64,000 nucleotides of DNA from Eopsaltria australis (Eukaryota; Chordata; Aves; Passeriformes; Petroicidae): the NCBI GenBank assembly GCA_034509425.1, contig JAVTVJ010000297.1, positions 496,001-560,000 on the forward strand, in the 5' to 3' direction. Positions 37,304 to 49,090 of this stretch are shown here, piece after piece. The notes under the pieces are model-generated. The model was not told where the DNA came from. It was given only the letters and a program-made list of their open reading frames with translations, and made no database searches. Both the position numbers and the translations under genes were made by a program. Position 1 is the first letter of the stretch; each line of letters starts with the position of its first letter.

Positions 37304-38036
37304 TTCTCTTGACTGTCACTGGGATTTCTCCACTGACCTGTGTTAGGAAGTGTTTTATCACAGAAGGATTGATCGAATGAAATCAAAAATAAATTTGAAT
37401 TTGAACAATTCAAAACTCAACATTAAATCTCTCCATCTCTTCTTTGGGATGTTCCTTCATGGAAAATTGGAGGAATTCCTGGCTTCCTAAACCCCCCTGA
37501 TGCCCAGGAGTTGTTTAATCCCAGCTCTAGTCGAACACATGTTCTGTGCTCTGCTTCTTTTCCACTGGCAAACACGGCAGAATTTCTGTGATTTGTCCTT
37601 TGTTGGTATTCCCTGGGATGAGCAGAAGGGAAAAAAATGAGAGTTGCAATGTAAAGAAAAATAATGGTGCATAAAGAAATGAGATTGTGCCAAAGCTTAA
37701 TTAGATGGAGGAGATTGAATACATTTACGGGCATGTCTTGAGGCAGCATAATTAAGTTGGTGGCACAATCGTGCCTGAGTTGGACCCATTTTTATGTCCA
37801 TGGGGGAAGCAGCCTTGGATGGCCCTAAATTGCTAATTCTGGGGGGAAGATTTACACATCTCGTGGTCTTACCAGCTTTCAGAAGCACAAAGCAAAGCAG
37901 GGATAAGGAGAGGATAAAAGTGGTGATTGTTTGATCACACGGATAACTTGGGTTTCAATCTCTGTGTGTGCTACAGCTCAGTAATTGAATCCTAGATCTC
38001 AAATCCATTTATTTGGGAGCAGTGCTGGGTGTTCAT

Positions 38037-39115
38037 TTGTGGGCTGCATTCAGCTCATTTATAAAATCTCCTCATGAAGTGCTTGCCTAAAACACTGACA
38101 GAGGTGCTGAAGTGCTGGAATTCCTCCTTGGGTGTGCTGGGTGCAAGTGCAGAGATGCCTCTGTCATCTTACTTATAAGCAATAATATTATTAAATATTT
38201 CTGCATATATGTGTGTGCTTTATTTTAATGGATATTTGCTTATATTTTATATATTATTTACTTTTTATTATTATAATTATTATTTAATTTTTTTTTCTGT
38301 ATTTTCCTTTGTGGGCTGCATTCAGCTCATTTATAAAATCTCCTAATGAAGTGCTTGCCCAAAATAGTGACAAAGATGCTGAAGTGCTGGAATTCCTCCT
38401 TGGGTGTGCTGGGTGCAAGGGGCAGAGACACCTCTGTCATTTTAATTATGAAGAATAATATTATCAAGTACAGCTGCATATATGTATGTGCTTTATTTTT
38501 ATGGATATATGCTTATATTTTATCTATTATTTTATTTTTCTTTATTTATTATTATTTTAAATATTTCTCTTTTTTTCTGTATTTTCCTTTGTGGGCTGCA
38601 TTCAGCTCATTTATAAAATCTCCTCATGAAAGGCTTGCCCAAAATAGTGACAAAGATGCTGAAGTGCTGGAATTGCTCCTTGGGTGTGCTGGGTGCAAGT
38701 GCAGAAATATCTCTGTCATCTTAGTTATACAGAATAATATTATTAAATACTTCTGCATATATGTGTGTGCTTTATTTTAATGGATATTTACTTATATTTT
38801 ATATATAATTTACTTTTTATTATTATAATTACTATTTAAATTTTTTTTTTCTGTATTTTCCTTTGTGGGCTGCATTCTGTTCATTTATAAAATCTCCTCG
38901 TGAAGTGCTTGCCCAAAACACTGACAGAGGTGCTGAAGTGCTGGAATTCCTCCTTGGGTGTGCTGGGTGCAAGTGCAGAGATGTCTCTGTCATCTTAGTT
39001 ATACAGAATAATATTAAAAAACACTCTTGCATTTGTGTATATGCTTTATTTTTATGTATATTTGCTTATATTTTATATATTATTTATTATTATTATTTAA
39101 AATGCTTCATATTTT
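38037..39115. repeat. Tandem array, ~275-bp unit, four copies
   Basis: 'gggctgcattc' recurs at 38041, 38313, 38593 and 38867 (periods 272, 280, 274). Each unit has a mixed-composition half ('aagtgctggaattcctcctt', 'gggtgtgctgggtgcaag') and an A/T-rich half ('gtgctttattttaatgga', 'ttatattttatatatt'). A partial A/T-rich fifth copy follows to about 39243. A 144-codon open frame across copies 2-3 repeats its own sequence and is not a gene. Confidence 0.94.
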
Positions 39116-39550
39116 AATTTTTCTGTGCTTTGCGTAAGCAAATATGTTTCTATTTGCTTCTATTTTATATGCTATTTTATTTATTATTATTTTTATTATT
39201 TAAATATTTCATATTTTAACTTTTTTCCCTGTATTTTCCTTCCTAAATTGAATTTTAATTTTCCCATTTGCATCCTTTCTGTCTCCTCCATAATTCTGCC
39301 ATGGAGATGATCTGACTTTGTACTACAGATGGCATCAAATGTTTTCCTTTATTTATTTATTTCAATAAATAAATAACTAAACTCTCTTAGCATCCTGCTA
39401 CATATTGATATATTTGTGAATGTTTGTACATACTGATATATTAATTAATTTATGTACACATTGATACATTCATGAATATCTGTCCATATTTGATATATTT
39501 ATATAAATACATCAATATGTACATAAATAATCTCTTGGCAACATGTTGCT

Positions 39551-39594
39551 CATATATAAATATATAAATATATAAATATATAAATATATATAAA
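39551..39594. repeat. (ATATAA)n-like simple repeat
   Basis: Five to six 'atatataa' type units in an A/T-rich stretch that extends loosely from 39350. Confidence 0.85.
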
Positions 39595-40669
39595 GTCTCT
39601 TGCCATCATGTTGCTCATGTCTTATCTGGAGGCTTCATTTCTCTTGAAAACCAAATTTTCACCTAAATATTAATATTTTTTTCAGGAGAAATCACTAAGA
39701 ATCCTCAATTCAGTACAAACCCTTTCTAGCCGGTTTGTTTTAAATAATTCTGCTTTTTTTTTTTGGCCATCCTGGAGGAAAATCAACTTTTTTATTTGCA
39801 GTAGTGAACTTTCCTTTTCAAGATTGGTTTTGGGATGGGGGAAAAAACAAACCCAGCACGTGTCAGGAGGGGTTTTTATCATTTTTGGGGCTCTGAGGAG
39901 CCAGAATTGTCTCCCCCAGCCTGCTCCAAAGAGCAGCTCATTTGTCTGGGCATTAGCTGGCAGCTGCACAGAATAAATTTCAGGTTTGCAGGGGGAATCT
40001 CATGTTTGTTTTGAAAATGGAGATCAGGCTACCAAGGAATAATCTGTTTGTTTTTCAGCACCATGAATATGTAGTGCCCTACTTCTCCTGTGCCGTTTGG
40101 TTTTCTCTTTCAAGCTTGTCAGGCCAACTCCTTTTGCAATTTAAGAAGCGTTTTAGAAACTTCATAAACTACAGTGGGTACTGAATTAGCATTTTGGAAG
40201 TAGAACAGCGAACAGTGTTTAAAGATTGCATTTCTGTTGTGCCTTAAGTGGATTTTTTTTTGCCTCATGTGTTTCAAAACGTGTTTTGCTTGAGCTTAAA
40301 TTGAAAATACAACCAGTTGCAGGTCTGGGTTAGACACAACACTTGTAACTTTAAAAATATATGTCTATATAGTGCTAATAAACTGAATTTTTAATGCTCT
40401 CTTGATTATGAAAAGATATTTTAAAGACAAGTGATTTTATCCCAAACACTCCCTCTGTTTCTGCATATGCTAATTCACTTGATTAATTTGGAGAACATCT
40501 GCATAGAATTCTGTGCACTCACCAGTGGTGAGATCACTCTGCTTTTCAAGTAACAGCCTCAAATTTCCCTTTCCAGACAGACTCGGAGTTTGTGTCTAAT
40601 TGGGATGCCAAATATACAAAGGTACCCCAGAAGAGTGTGTAATTATGTAATTTTCTCTTGATCTTTCAG

Positions 40670-40748
40670 AGTCTTCCTGCGAGCAATTAATCAGTATGCA
40701 GATATGCTAAACAAAAAATTCCTTGATCAAGCCAACTTTGAGTTGCAG
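40670..40748 (+). CDS. DOCK1: DOCK1 exon (79 bp), helical region
   Basis: The acceptor is atctttcag and the donor is GTAAGA at 40749. The first base completes the Lys codon left open 40 kb upstream. The remaining 26 codons read VFLRAINQYADML, NKKF and LDQANFELQ, ending on a codon boundary. NQYADMLNKKFLDQ is typical of DOCK1 rather than DOCK5. The region is helical and belongs to the scaffold before DHR-2. The length is ordinary and there are no repeats. Confidence 0.94.
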
Positions 40749-41193
40749 GTAAGAAAAAACTCCCAGTTTGAACGGAATCAATGATATTAATGTCATAAAT
40801 TTCTGTGGTTTTGGCTGGTTTATTCATCGTTGTGAATCCCAGTTATCCCAGTTAAACCATTCCAGGCTCAGCATGTGCTGTGATCCGTTCCTGCCTTGTG
40901 GGTCTTGTCATGGAATCACAGGATCACAGCAGGGTTTGGATTGGGATTCTGCTCAAATCATCAAAACACCAAGAACTGGGATTTGTAGCTGGGAAGTATT
41001 TGTTGGGAACAAAAAGGCAGCGAGGAGCTGTATTAAGAATTTATCAAGAAACACCAGCTCTGTGGTGTCTGTTCTTTTCCCCTTTAAATATTTATGTGCA
41101 TAAGTTAGAGACTTTTAAGTTGTTTTGTAGGTGTGGAGAGAAACATTTCAGAGAATTAATGAAATCTCCTCTTGTCATTCTGGGGGTTTTCAG
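40749..41193 (+). other. DOCK1: 445-bp DOCK1 intron
   Basis: Donor GTAAGA, acceptor ggggttttcag. A faint CR1 end may be present at about 40908-40980 ('catggaatcacaggatcaca', 'gggtttggattggga'). Nothing else is recognised. Confidence 0.85.
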
Positions 41194-41294
41194 CTCTGGA
41201 ACAACTATTTCCACCTGGCTGTTGCTTTTCTCACGCAAGAATCTTTACAACTGGAGAATTTTTCAAGTGCTAAAAGAGCAAAAATCCTTAACAA
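41194..41294 (+). CDS. DOCK1: DOCK1 exon (101 bp), helical region
   Basis: The acceptor is gttttcag and the donor is GTAAGT. It starts in phase 0 with [19 protein letters not shown], followed by [14 protein letters not shown] and two bases of a split Lys codon. '[14 protein letters not shown]' is one of the most strongly conserved stretches of the DOCK-A subfamily just ahead of DHR-2. The split Lys is completed in the exon at 44129. Confidence 0.95.
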
Positions 41295-41847
41295 GTAAGT
41301 CCTGCTCGTCATCTAAATCATGGCCAAGAACTCGAGGTCTATTGCCATAATTTCAGTTTAATTTCTTTGCTAAATCCATTCAGATTGGGATGCAATCAGG
41401 GGATAATGAAAGGTTGGGTTGGAAAGCATGGATCGAGCATTGTGTGTGGTTCTGCCCCGGCGTCGAGATCTCAATTTCAGGATTCATCCCTGATGAATTC
41501 AGTGTTTGCTGAATGTTCAGGATGTTCAGGAAGTCAAGATGTTCAGAAGTATTAATGTATTAGAAAACTGCATTTTGAAATCACTTCAGCTTTGTGCTTC
41601 TTTTAATCTCATTTTGTTAATCCCTGATGGGCTTTTAGGGGGAATTTTGGTTGCTCCAGCCAGTTCTGGGCTGTCCCTGAAGGATGGGTTGAGAGCAGTG
41701 CAGCCCTTTCCTGGTTCTATGGGGTCACATTCCCTGCCTTCAACCACCCTACTGCTGGACAGAACCCCACAGCAAAGGAGAGCTGTCAAAAGGGGGGAAG
41801 AAAGTCTGGAAATAAGAGTGGAACGTGAAGATTTTGTTTAAATGAGT

Positions 41848-42080
41848 GATTAAGGGTGGGAAAGATCTCTTAAGTTCATGGAGCCCAGGGCCACCACTGC
41901 CCCATGTCCCCAAGTGCCACATCCTTACAGCTTTTAAATCCCTCCAGGGTTGGGGACTCCACCTGAACAACCAATTCCAGTGCCTGACCACTCTCTGAGT
42001 GAGGAAGTATTCCCAGTTCTCCAAATCAGCCTCCCCTGGCACAACTTGGGGCTGTTTTCCCCTTGTCCTGTTGGTTTTTC
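41848..42080 (-). mobile_element. CR1 LINE 3' fragment (second subfamily type)
   Basis: Antisense modules are 'gattaagggtgggaaagatc', 'catgtccccaagtgccacat', 'cctccagggttggggactcc' and 'tggcacaacttggggctgtt', then 'ttccccttgtcctgtt'. It is 5'-truncated. Confidence 0.77.
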
Positions 42081-43890
42081 TCCTGCCTTTTATTGGTGTT
42101 CCACAGGAGTGACCTCATCATTGCTTAACTAAACACCAAGCTCTGTAAAAAGCCAGTTTTGTGATTTCAGGCAACGTGTGGATTCTTTTTCTGTGGCACA
42201 GTATTTGGGAAGAGCAGCTCCAAAAGCAGGCTGCTCCCATAACCAGTGAGGTCACAAAAACGGGGAATTCCAAGCTGAGATTCCCTGAACAAGCACAGCT
42301 CAAGCTCCTGGTGTGTACAATAAATAAAATATTTCTATATAGAGAAAAAAAAAATGCTTTTTTAATCCTTTCACCTTCCAAATTTGGGCCTTTCTGTCTA
42401 TTATGATGAAAGAAATCCCAGAGAGAGTGAGAAGAGTTCATCTCTGCTGCAGTGATTTGATTTTAAAGGCTTTTTGCTCGTGTGGCTTTTAGGTTTTGAC
42501 CAGAAAATTCAGGAAGGGCTCCACATCCCATCCCATCCCTTTTTTTGGGAGCCAACTTTTACCCTGCAAACTCCACCACTCCCTCCTGAATTTTGAGGTG
42601 TTTCCTTTGGAAGCTGAGCCTTGAAAGAGAATTTCTAAGCACTGCTTTACCTGGGGCTCGTGGGGCTTCCGTGATGAAACAGGAATATTTACAAGTTCAG
42701 TGGAAAAGTGGTGCCAAGCAGAGCTCAGGGTTTGGGGCCTGTGCTATAAAAACCATAAATAACATTCTAGATAAAGGGTTTTTAAGGAAATTGAGCTGCT
42801 ATTGCAGAGCCAGGTGTAGTTTGTTTAAGGAAATTGAGACGATGTTGCAGGTAAATTTTATTGAATTAAGTTTAGAACCCCTTTGCTCTCTCTGCCCAAC
42901 ATTAGTGAGCACCTGTGAGAGCATTTTAGTTGGGATCAAACTCCTGACCTGACCAAAGAGCCAAAAGCTGAGCTCTGATTGGGCTGGAAATTGCTGTCAA
43001 ACACATTTGTGGACTGATAATTCCTCTTCAGGTCAGGATGGGAACCAGAGGCACAAATTTTCTTGGAGTGATTTTTATATCAAACAGAGCAGTTTTATCT
43101 CGTTGAAGGAATTTGAGGAATCAACAGGCATTTCTCACTGCTAATAGAAGTAAATAGATTAAGTCATTTGAAGTGGTTGCTTAATAAAGTTTGCTACATT
43201 GTAAATCTTTGTTGATAATGAATTTGCAAATTGTTATTTTCAGTTTAATCAGGTTTTGGAGACAGGAATCAAGACAATAAATTCAAGATGCAATAAATGC
43301 ATGGTCTGGAGGCACTTTCATTGCTGTGTGAAGGCACTTCTGTGTCAAAAGGGATATAATTAATCAGTTAATTCAATATCACACTCACCCATCTTTACAA
43401 GTATATCTTTCAATTAAAACGTCAAATATTTAATAATTAAAATTTAATTATTGTAATTTGTCGGTTTTGCTAAACATTGCATTTAAGCATTGGATAATAA
43501 CAGATCCTTAATGATGCAGAAGATTCTCTTTAATCCATATTAATGACAGGGAGTCTCAGTGTTATCCCCCAGAAATCCCCCAAGTTGCCAGATATCACAG
43601 TTTGGCTCATCTCCTTATTTAAGTAATGATCTTTAACTTGCAAATATTCCACGTAGCAAATGCATCCTCGGAGCTCGTTACGGCTCTGATCCCATTAATG
43701 AAGGCATTGGGATGATTTCCACTCATTAAAGCTTCCCTGGTGTTCATGTGGAGAGAGGGAGGGGAGTGGAAATGATCCTGGTGGGAGATGGGAGGTGTTG
43801 GTGGCACCGACCCTGGGGTGGACGGGCTCCCACCCCTGCCTGGGAACATGGAATGGTGGAATTGTTGAGGCTGGAAATCCTTTTTCTCCA

Positions 43891-43942
43891 AATGTTGATG
43901 TTCACTCCCAAATGTTAATGTTCACTCCCAAATTTTGATGTC
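43891..43942. repeat. 20-bp tandem repeat, 2.5 copies
   Basis: AATGTTGATGTTCACTCCCA is repeated twice with one change, plus a partial third unit ending in 'gatgtctg'. Confidence 0.85.
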
Positions 43943-44128
43943 TGCAAAAGCACTGCTGAGCTGCTGAGGGTGGCCAGGTAATCTCAGTAGCGTGGGTCCA
44001 ATTTGAGAACCTGTTCTGGTATTTCTTCCCTTTTTGAATGCTGTGAGTCTGATTTTGAAATGAGATTTATCTGCTTGTAGGTCTTAGATTTATTTTGCTT
44101 TAATGCTGGTTTTGTTTTCCTCTTCAAG

Positions 44129-44187
44129 GTACGGGGACATGAGAAGGCAGATTGGGTTTGAGATCAGGGACATGTGGTACAACCTGG
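44129..44187 (+). CDS. DOCK1: DOCK1 exon (59 bp), helical region
   Basis: Acceptor ctcttcaag, donor GTGAGT at 44188. One base completes Lys, then YGDMRRQIGFEIRDMWYNL, then one base of a split Gly codon. 'YGDMR-QIGF-IRDMWYNLG' is conserved across DOCK1, DOCK2 and DOCK5, and RRQ favours DOCK1. A short exon with strong splice sites. Confidence 0.94.
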
Positions 44188-44254
44188 GTGAGTATCTAAG
44201 CACGTGATGCCTTCAGTGTTCCCAAAAAACAATTTAGAGGGATATTCCTGGGAA

Positions 44255-44360
44255 AATTTCAGTTGGATGGGACTTGGAGCAACCTGGTCCATGGAAAGTG
44301 TCCTTGCCCATGGAATGAGATGGTCTTTGATGTCCCTTCCAACCCAAACCACCCCAAAGT
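44255..44360 (+). mobile_element. CR1 LINE 3' end fragment
   Basis: The sense tail is 'cagttggatgggacttggag', 'aacctggtccatggaaagtg' and 'tgtcccttccaacccaaacc'. It starts about 70 bp after the splice donor. Confidence 0.73.
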
Positions 44361-45349
44361 TGTCTAAAATTAATTTGATTTCTCTAGAAACAAAGGTAGG
44401 CCTGCAGAAAGCTTTTAAAAATCAGGTGATTTAGGAAATCCAGCCACCTCTGCATATTTAATTCACCATCTGGGAAGGCACATCACTCTTGTTAATATTT
44501 ATGTGTTTCTGTGGGTTTCAGCCTTTTGCTGAACCCAAAGCCATTGTTATGGTGGTATCAATTTAATGTGGGTTTTTTCCCCTTAAAAATACCTATATAC
44601 CCATATTTATATTGACTCACTTGAGGATGCAGTACCTGGCACTTTGCAAAATGCATGTGTCCGAGGGTTCTCAGCACCTCAGCCTGGAAATTCTGCTTGG
44701 ACTCAGCTTTTCAGCCTTGTCTGGCTGCATCAGTGGCTCAGTGGAGCCTGGGAAGCTGCACCTCCCTGGAGCTCGTAGGGAAATGAGGCAGCTCTGCCTC
44801 TCTGCAGCCTGGGCTGCTCTCGGGGTGTAATTGGGCTGCACAGGGATTGGATTTCATGAGGAGCTGAGTATTTACTGTGACCTGAGCGTGCTCGTCTGCC
44901 AGATTTCATTTTCCTGAGCTTAACAGCACAGACACTTCAGCTCTTCGGAGTTTTATCAAAACTTCCTTCAATGATCAGAAATAAATGCCTTTGCCACTCC
45001 ACTTCTATCTCTGGCTGAGCTGTTGTTGCTGGGAGTTGAAAAACCCCGGCGCCTCTAAGAGAAGGGAGTGCCAAGGGTTCATAAGTATTTGATATCACAG
45101 AATTTGCATCCTATCTGCTGGAATGATGAGAAAAGGCTCCGCAGAGCAGCCGAGTTCACTTTTTATTAGAAGCATCTTTGGTGAGTTAAGTGTCTGGAGA
45201 ACAGATTAGAGCTTAGTGCACGGCTGAGATGCGACTTGACAGGCAGGTAATAAAATCGGTGTCGTGCCTGCTGCTGCATCACCCAGCGTGGGCTGCTGGC
45301 AGCCTCGGGGTGAGGAATTAGCCAAGTCCTCCCCTCTTCCAGGCCCACA

Positions 45350-45710
45350 GTCCTGGAGTCACAGAGTTGGTAAGGTTGGAAAAGGTCGAGTCCAAGCCAG
45401 CACTGCCAAGGTCACCACTGCCCCTGTCCCCCAGTGCCACATACACATGGATTTGAAATCCCTCCAGGGATGGGGACTCTACCCCTGCCCTAGGCAGCCT
45501 CTTCCTGTGCTTGAAAATCCCTCTGGTGAAAGAATTTTTGCTGATGTCCAACCTAAACCTCTCCTGGGCATTCCCTCTCCTCCTGTCCCTGTTCGCTGAG
45601 CCCTCTCCTGTCAGGGACTTGTGCATAGCCACAAGGTCCCTCCTGAGCCTCCTTTGCTGTAGCCTGAGCCCTTTCCCATCTCCCTCAGCCACCTCCTCTC
45701 CTCACTAACA
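45350..45710 (-). mobile_element. CR1 LINE fragment (second subfamily type)
   Basis: Antisense copy from 'agtcacagagttggtaaggt' through 'ccctccagggatggggactc' and 'gatgtccaacctaaacctct' to 'aaggtccctcctgagcctcc'. At about 360 bp it covers the same modules as the plus copies at 26255 and 60030. Confidence 0.8.
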
Positions 45711-47929
45711 TTTCTGGCCTCTTTGGATTCTTAAACTTTCCCCAGAATTTACTGGACTGAAAGTAGAAAGTTTGGTGCAGGCTTTTCCCTCCAGCTGTTC
45801 TTAGCTGAGCTTGTTTTATCCAGGCTGGGTTTGTGGAGTGCATTGTGCCTTTCACTGCTGCTGCTGTCACTGCCTGCTCTGTCCAGGTTATTTAGTTGCT
45901 CCAGGGTTCAGTTTCTCAGCATTAGCAAGGATAATAATTTCCCCTGGAGTTTTGGGAATCGATGGACACAAGGGGAAGTGTTTCCTTCAATATTTCTTTC
46001 TGTGCTGTCATAAAAGCCTTTTATTTTTAATGGATTTTTTATAAATGGAGATTATCCAGGTAGTGACCTCCTCAAGCTCTGATACCTGTGATTCTCTGAG
46101 ATCCATTAACGGGATCATTCATGCCAAAATCCCACATGTGGAGGGAGTCAGGGAATTGCTGCTCTTCCCAAGAAAAGCTGGGAGAGAAAGGTAAATGTGA
46201 GGCAGGACCCCAGTCCAAGGCAGCCTTTGTGCTTCTCCTGAGCAGCACTTTGCTTTTCCTCATCAGAGAGTCCATGTTTAACTCATGGATCATGTTTAAC
46301 TTCTGGCTCCTCACCAATCTCATCCATGTCACAACATCAATTAAAAAGGAATTCCAACCTCCCACTGCATGGGAATCGATTGGGGGGTGCCTGACACTTT
46401 TATCTTGGAAGCTGCACTGCATTAATCAAATTATTCATGTGTATGTTCAGAAACCAAATGAGAAGTGAAATTCTAAGGAGTTCTTGAGGATTTTTATGTC
46501 TGTGCCATTGTGCATGAGATGGGAATGAAACCAAACCACCCTGACTTTTGATTTATGGATTAAAGGGTATAGAAAAGCCTCAAAAAATGAATATTTTTGT
46601 CTCAACAGGTTTTGTTTCTAAATACTGTGATTAACACACGATGCCTGCTGAGTTAAAACTCCCCAGCTGGGAACAAGGCAGCCCTCCAGCTATACTGCAC
46701 ATTTAAAAGTATAATTTTTTTCTGAAATTAAATAGTAAAATAAGAATTCTTAAAGTTTTTACTTGTCTGCCTGTTTCTGATGCAGGGGTGGCCTCAACAG
46801 TCACACCTTCCTATTTTTATGGGTAGGGAAAAAAAATTATAGTGCAGAGCAGCACTTTAGAGGCTTTTTTCCTTCCGTACCACAACGTGAACTTTAAAAT
46901 GTGTTATTTTGAGTCACTGTTTTGTTAAAACCGGCGCTTTTTAAACCTTGCTGAGACATTAAGCATCCAAAAAAGCATCGAACAGACCTTGGCCTGTCTG
47001 GGAAACGCAGGAATTCAAAAACCACGCTCTGAAAAGGGTTTTGTGATGCAATTTAGCAAACAGCACCTGAGAGTGTGACAGGAGGTCACGGGCACAGGGC
47101 TGCAGCGGTTAATGGCTCCCACAGTTGTGTGGCTGAGGAATTGTGGTGACATTTCCAGTGACATCCTGGTGGGAAAGGTGGCCAGGGAGAGGCAGCTTGG
47201 AGATCGGTGACGTCTGAGCCAGCTGGGGGGAGATGGAGAGGAGAAACTCCTCAAGGTGAAGGGCAGTGGTTGTTGGTGTCCCCCAGCGAGTGCCACCGTC
47301 CTTGCCAGGGCTTGACGTCACCAAAGGTGTCTTTGACAGGGCCCTGATGTCACTGCAGGGAAGGCCAGGGTTAAAAATAGCCCTGAACTTTGGGCGTTAC
47401 ATAAATGGAAGTCATTGCACATAACCCTCTCTGGATTAGTCAGGCGTGTTCCGAGCAGGCCCAGGGGACAGGGGAGGCTGCTGGCAAATCACTCACAAGT
47501 TTTTGTGGCCCGAATTGAAATGGGAAGAGGCTGGGAGATGAGAATCACACGTTACCCAGCAAGGAGAGCACCTTGGGGCTGGTTTGTGATGGGGTCCCTT
47601 CCTGCTGTGTGAGCACATCCCATGGCCAGGCAGGAGGCGCTGCAACGGGAAGGTTTTGCATGATCTAAAGTAGCTCTTTTTGCGTGTGGCTCTTCAAGCA
47701 GCTGCACAAGTTGGTTTTCAGATGAAATCCCTCCATTCTCTCCCAGCCTTGTCACATTTGGAGTCTCTGCGTGGGAGTTCCCACACTCCTGCAGAGAGGG
47801 AAAAGGTGAATTCCTTGCTGGGTTGTTTATGAGGCAGGGGGATGGATGCCCTGGGGGGGCAAGAGGAGGATTGTTTCCCTTCCTGCTTTGCTCCAGTGCT
47901 TTCTTTAGTGGCCCAGCATCTCCCAGGAT

Positions 47930-48190
47930 GACGCTGTCACAGCAAACCCGCGCGTGTCGCCACCGATGCACGTGGGACGGGCGCCACCCAGGGCTCCCAC
48001 TGCCGGGGCTTCCCCCAGAGAGCAGCAAACACATCATCATCAAATCACAGATTCTAATCTGCTGGGGATTTTTCATGTCTCAATTTCAAAAGCTGTTGCT
48101 GTTCTGAGGGAATTCCTGTGCTTGAGGCAGTGGAAGAACCCTCGGTGGCACGGGGAGAGCTCGCGGCGCTCAATCGGCGCGTGACGAACA
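47930..48190. promoter_or_regulatory. Small CpG-rich patch inside the intron
   Basis: Two clusters of CpG dinucleotides (about eight within 47947-47993 and about ten within 48138-48188, for example 'gctcgcggcgctcaatcggc') stand out in an otherwise CpG-poor intron. There is no splice-compatible coding frame. A minor promoter, an enhancer with low methylation, or chance are all possible. Confidence 0.25.
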
Positions 48191-48924
48191 ACTCCTGTCA
48201 CCGTTATTTGTTCTCTGCAATATTGACTGTGACACTCCTCAGGCATAACACAAGAAATCCGTCACCTGAGAGGCCCAGTGCAATAATCCTTGTAGGAGAC
48301 ACTGAGGGAAGCTTTAGGCCTCTCACTTGATATTCCTGAGCAGCACCCAGCGCTGCAGCAGCACCCAAAGTCACCGTTTGCCTTGAGCGTTAATTTGCCC
48401 TGATCCGATTGCTGATGCTAATGGGATTCAGGAGTTTGCCAAATCAAGGAACTGAAATTATATCTGCTAAAAAAAGGAGCGTGTTTTGGTGGTGAAGGAT
48501 TTGTCTTGATTACATTTGTTGAGATTTATGTTGGTTCTGGTCAAAAGTGAAACTAGCAATTAAAGACTTCACTGGTTACTGTCACACTGGTGTAGTGCAG
48601 TGGAATGAAAATGAGCTGAAATCTGTTTCTGTCCTGTAACCACAGTGGGAAACAAGAGTTTGGGGAATGGAGGGAACCAGGGCTCCCTGAATTAGCTGGA
48701 CTCCAAAAAATCTGCTCTGAAGCACAACACTGGGTATAGAAACGGTGTTTGAACTTGAGTGTAAACATCCCTAACAGGACATTTGTGAGGAATATCTCCA
48801 GCTCTGTCCTGAGCTCCCAGTGGATCCCAGCCTGTTGCTGATGGAGAAATGTATTTGTGTTTTCTGAACTTGTGCCTGGAGCTCTCAGGGCTGTGCTGCT
48901 CCTCACTGCACAGTCAGGTGATGA

Positions 48925-49090
48925 AACACCAGCACAGGGTGCCCAGAGAAGCTGTGGCTGCTCCTGCATCCCTGGAAGTGTCCAAGGCCAGGTTGGAGCC
49001 ACCTGGGATAGTGGAAGGTGTCCCTGCCCATGGCAGGAGGGGAATGGGGTGGGATTTAATGTCACTCCCAACCCAAAGCATCCTGATGAT
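48925..49090 (+). mobile_element. CR1 LINE 3' end fragment
   Basis: Sense CR1 is 'gcacagggtgcccagagaag', 'gtccaaggccaggttggagc', 'aaggtgtccctgcccatggc' and 'atgtcactcccaacccaaag'. It is 5'-truncated. Confidence 0.85.

Larger units (their letters stand above)
525..40669 (+). other. DOCK1: 40.1-kb DOCK1 intron, repeat-rich
   Basis: The intron is bounded by GTGAGT and atctttcag. It contains some twenty CR1 fragments in both orientations, a 19-bp minisatellite, at least eight tandem arrays of 80-350 bp units, and A/T-rich microsatellites, each listed separately. Between them is unique sequence without recognisable exons, for example 525-1750, 2220-3490, 3920-5590, 10035-11330, 11450-12790, 14360-15440, 17000-18140, 22340-23560, 23800-25160, 26830-28730, 34200-35730, 36060-37200, 37310-38030 and 39250-40660. 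I found no nested gene on either strand: the longer open frames are all repeat-derived or shadows. Confidence 0.85.
41295..44128 (+). other. DOCK1: 2.8-kb DOCK1 intron
   Basis: It contains one antisense CR1 (41848-42080) and a small 20-bp repeat at 43891-43942. The rest is unique sequence without exon-like frames. The acceptor is ctcttcaag. Confidence 0.85.

Noticed and set aside
37149..37413. Poly-Leu/poly-Ile minus-strand frames
   Set aside because: They are translations of the GAA/AAT microsatellite.
38346..38780. 144-codon open frame with hydrophobic segments
   Set aside because: It spans copies of the ~275-bp tandem repeat; hydrophobic stretches come from the A/T-rich half of the unit.
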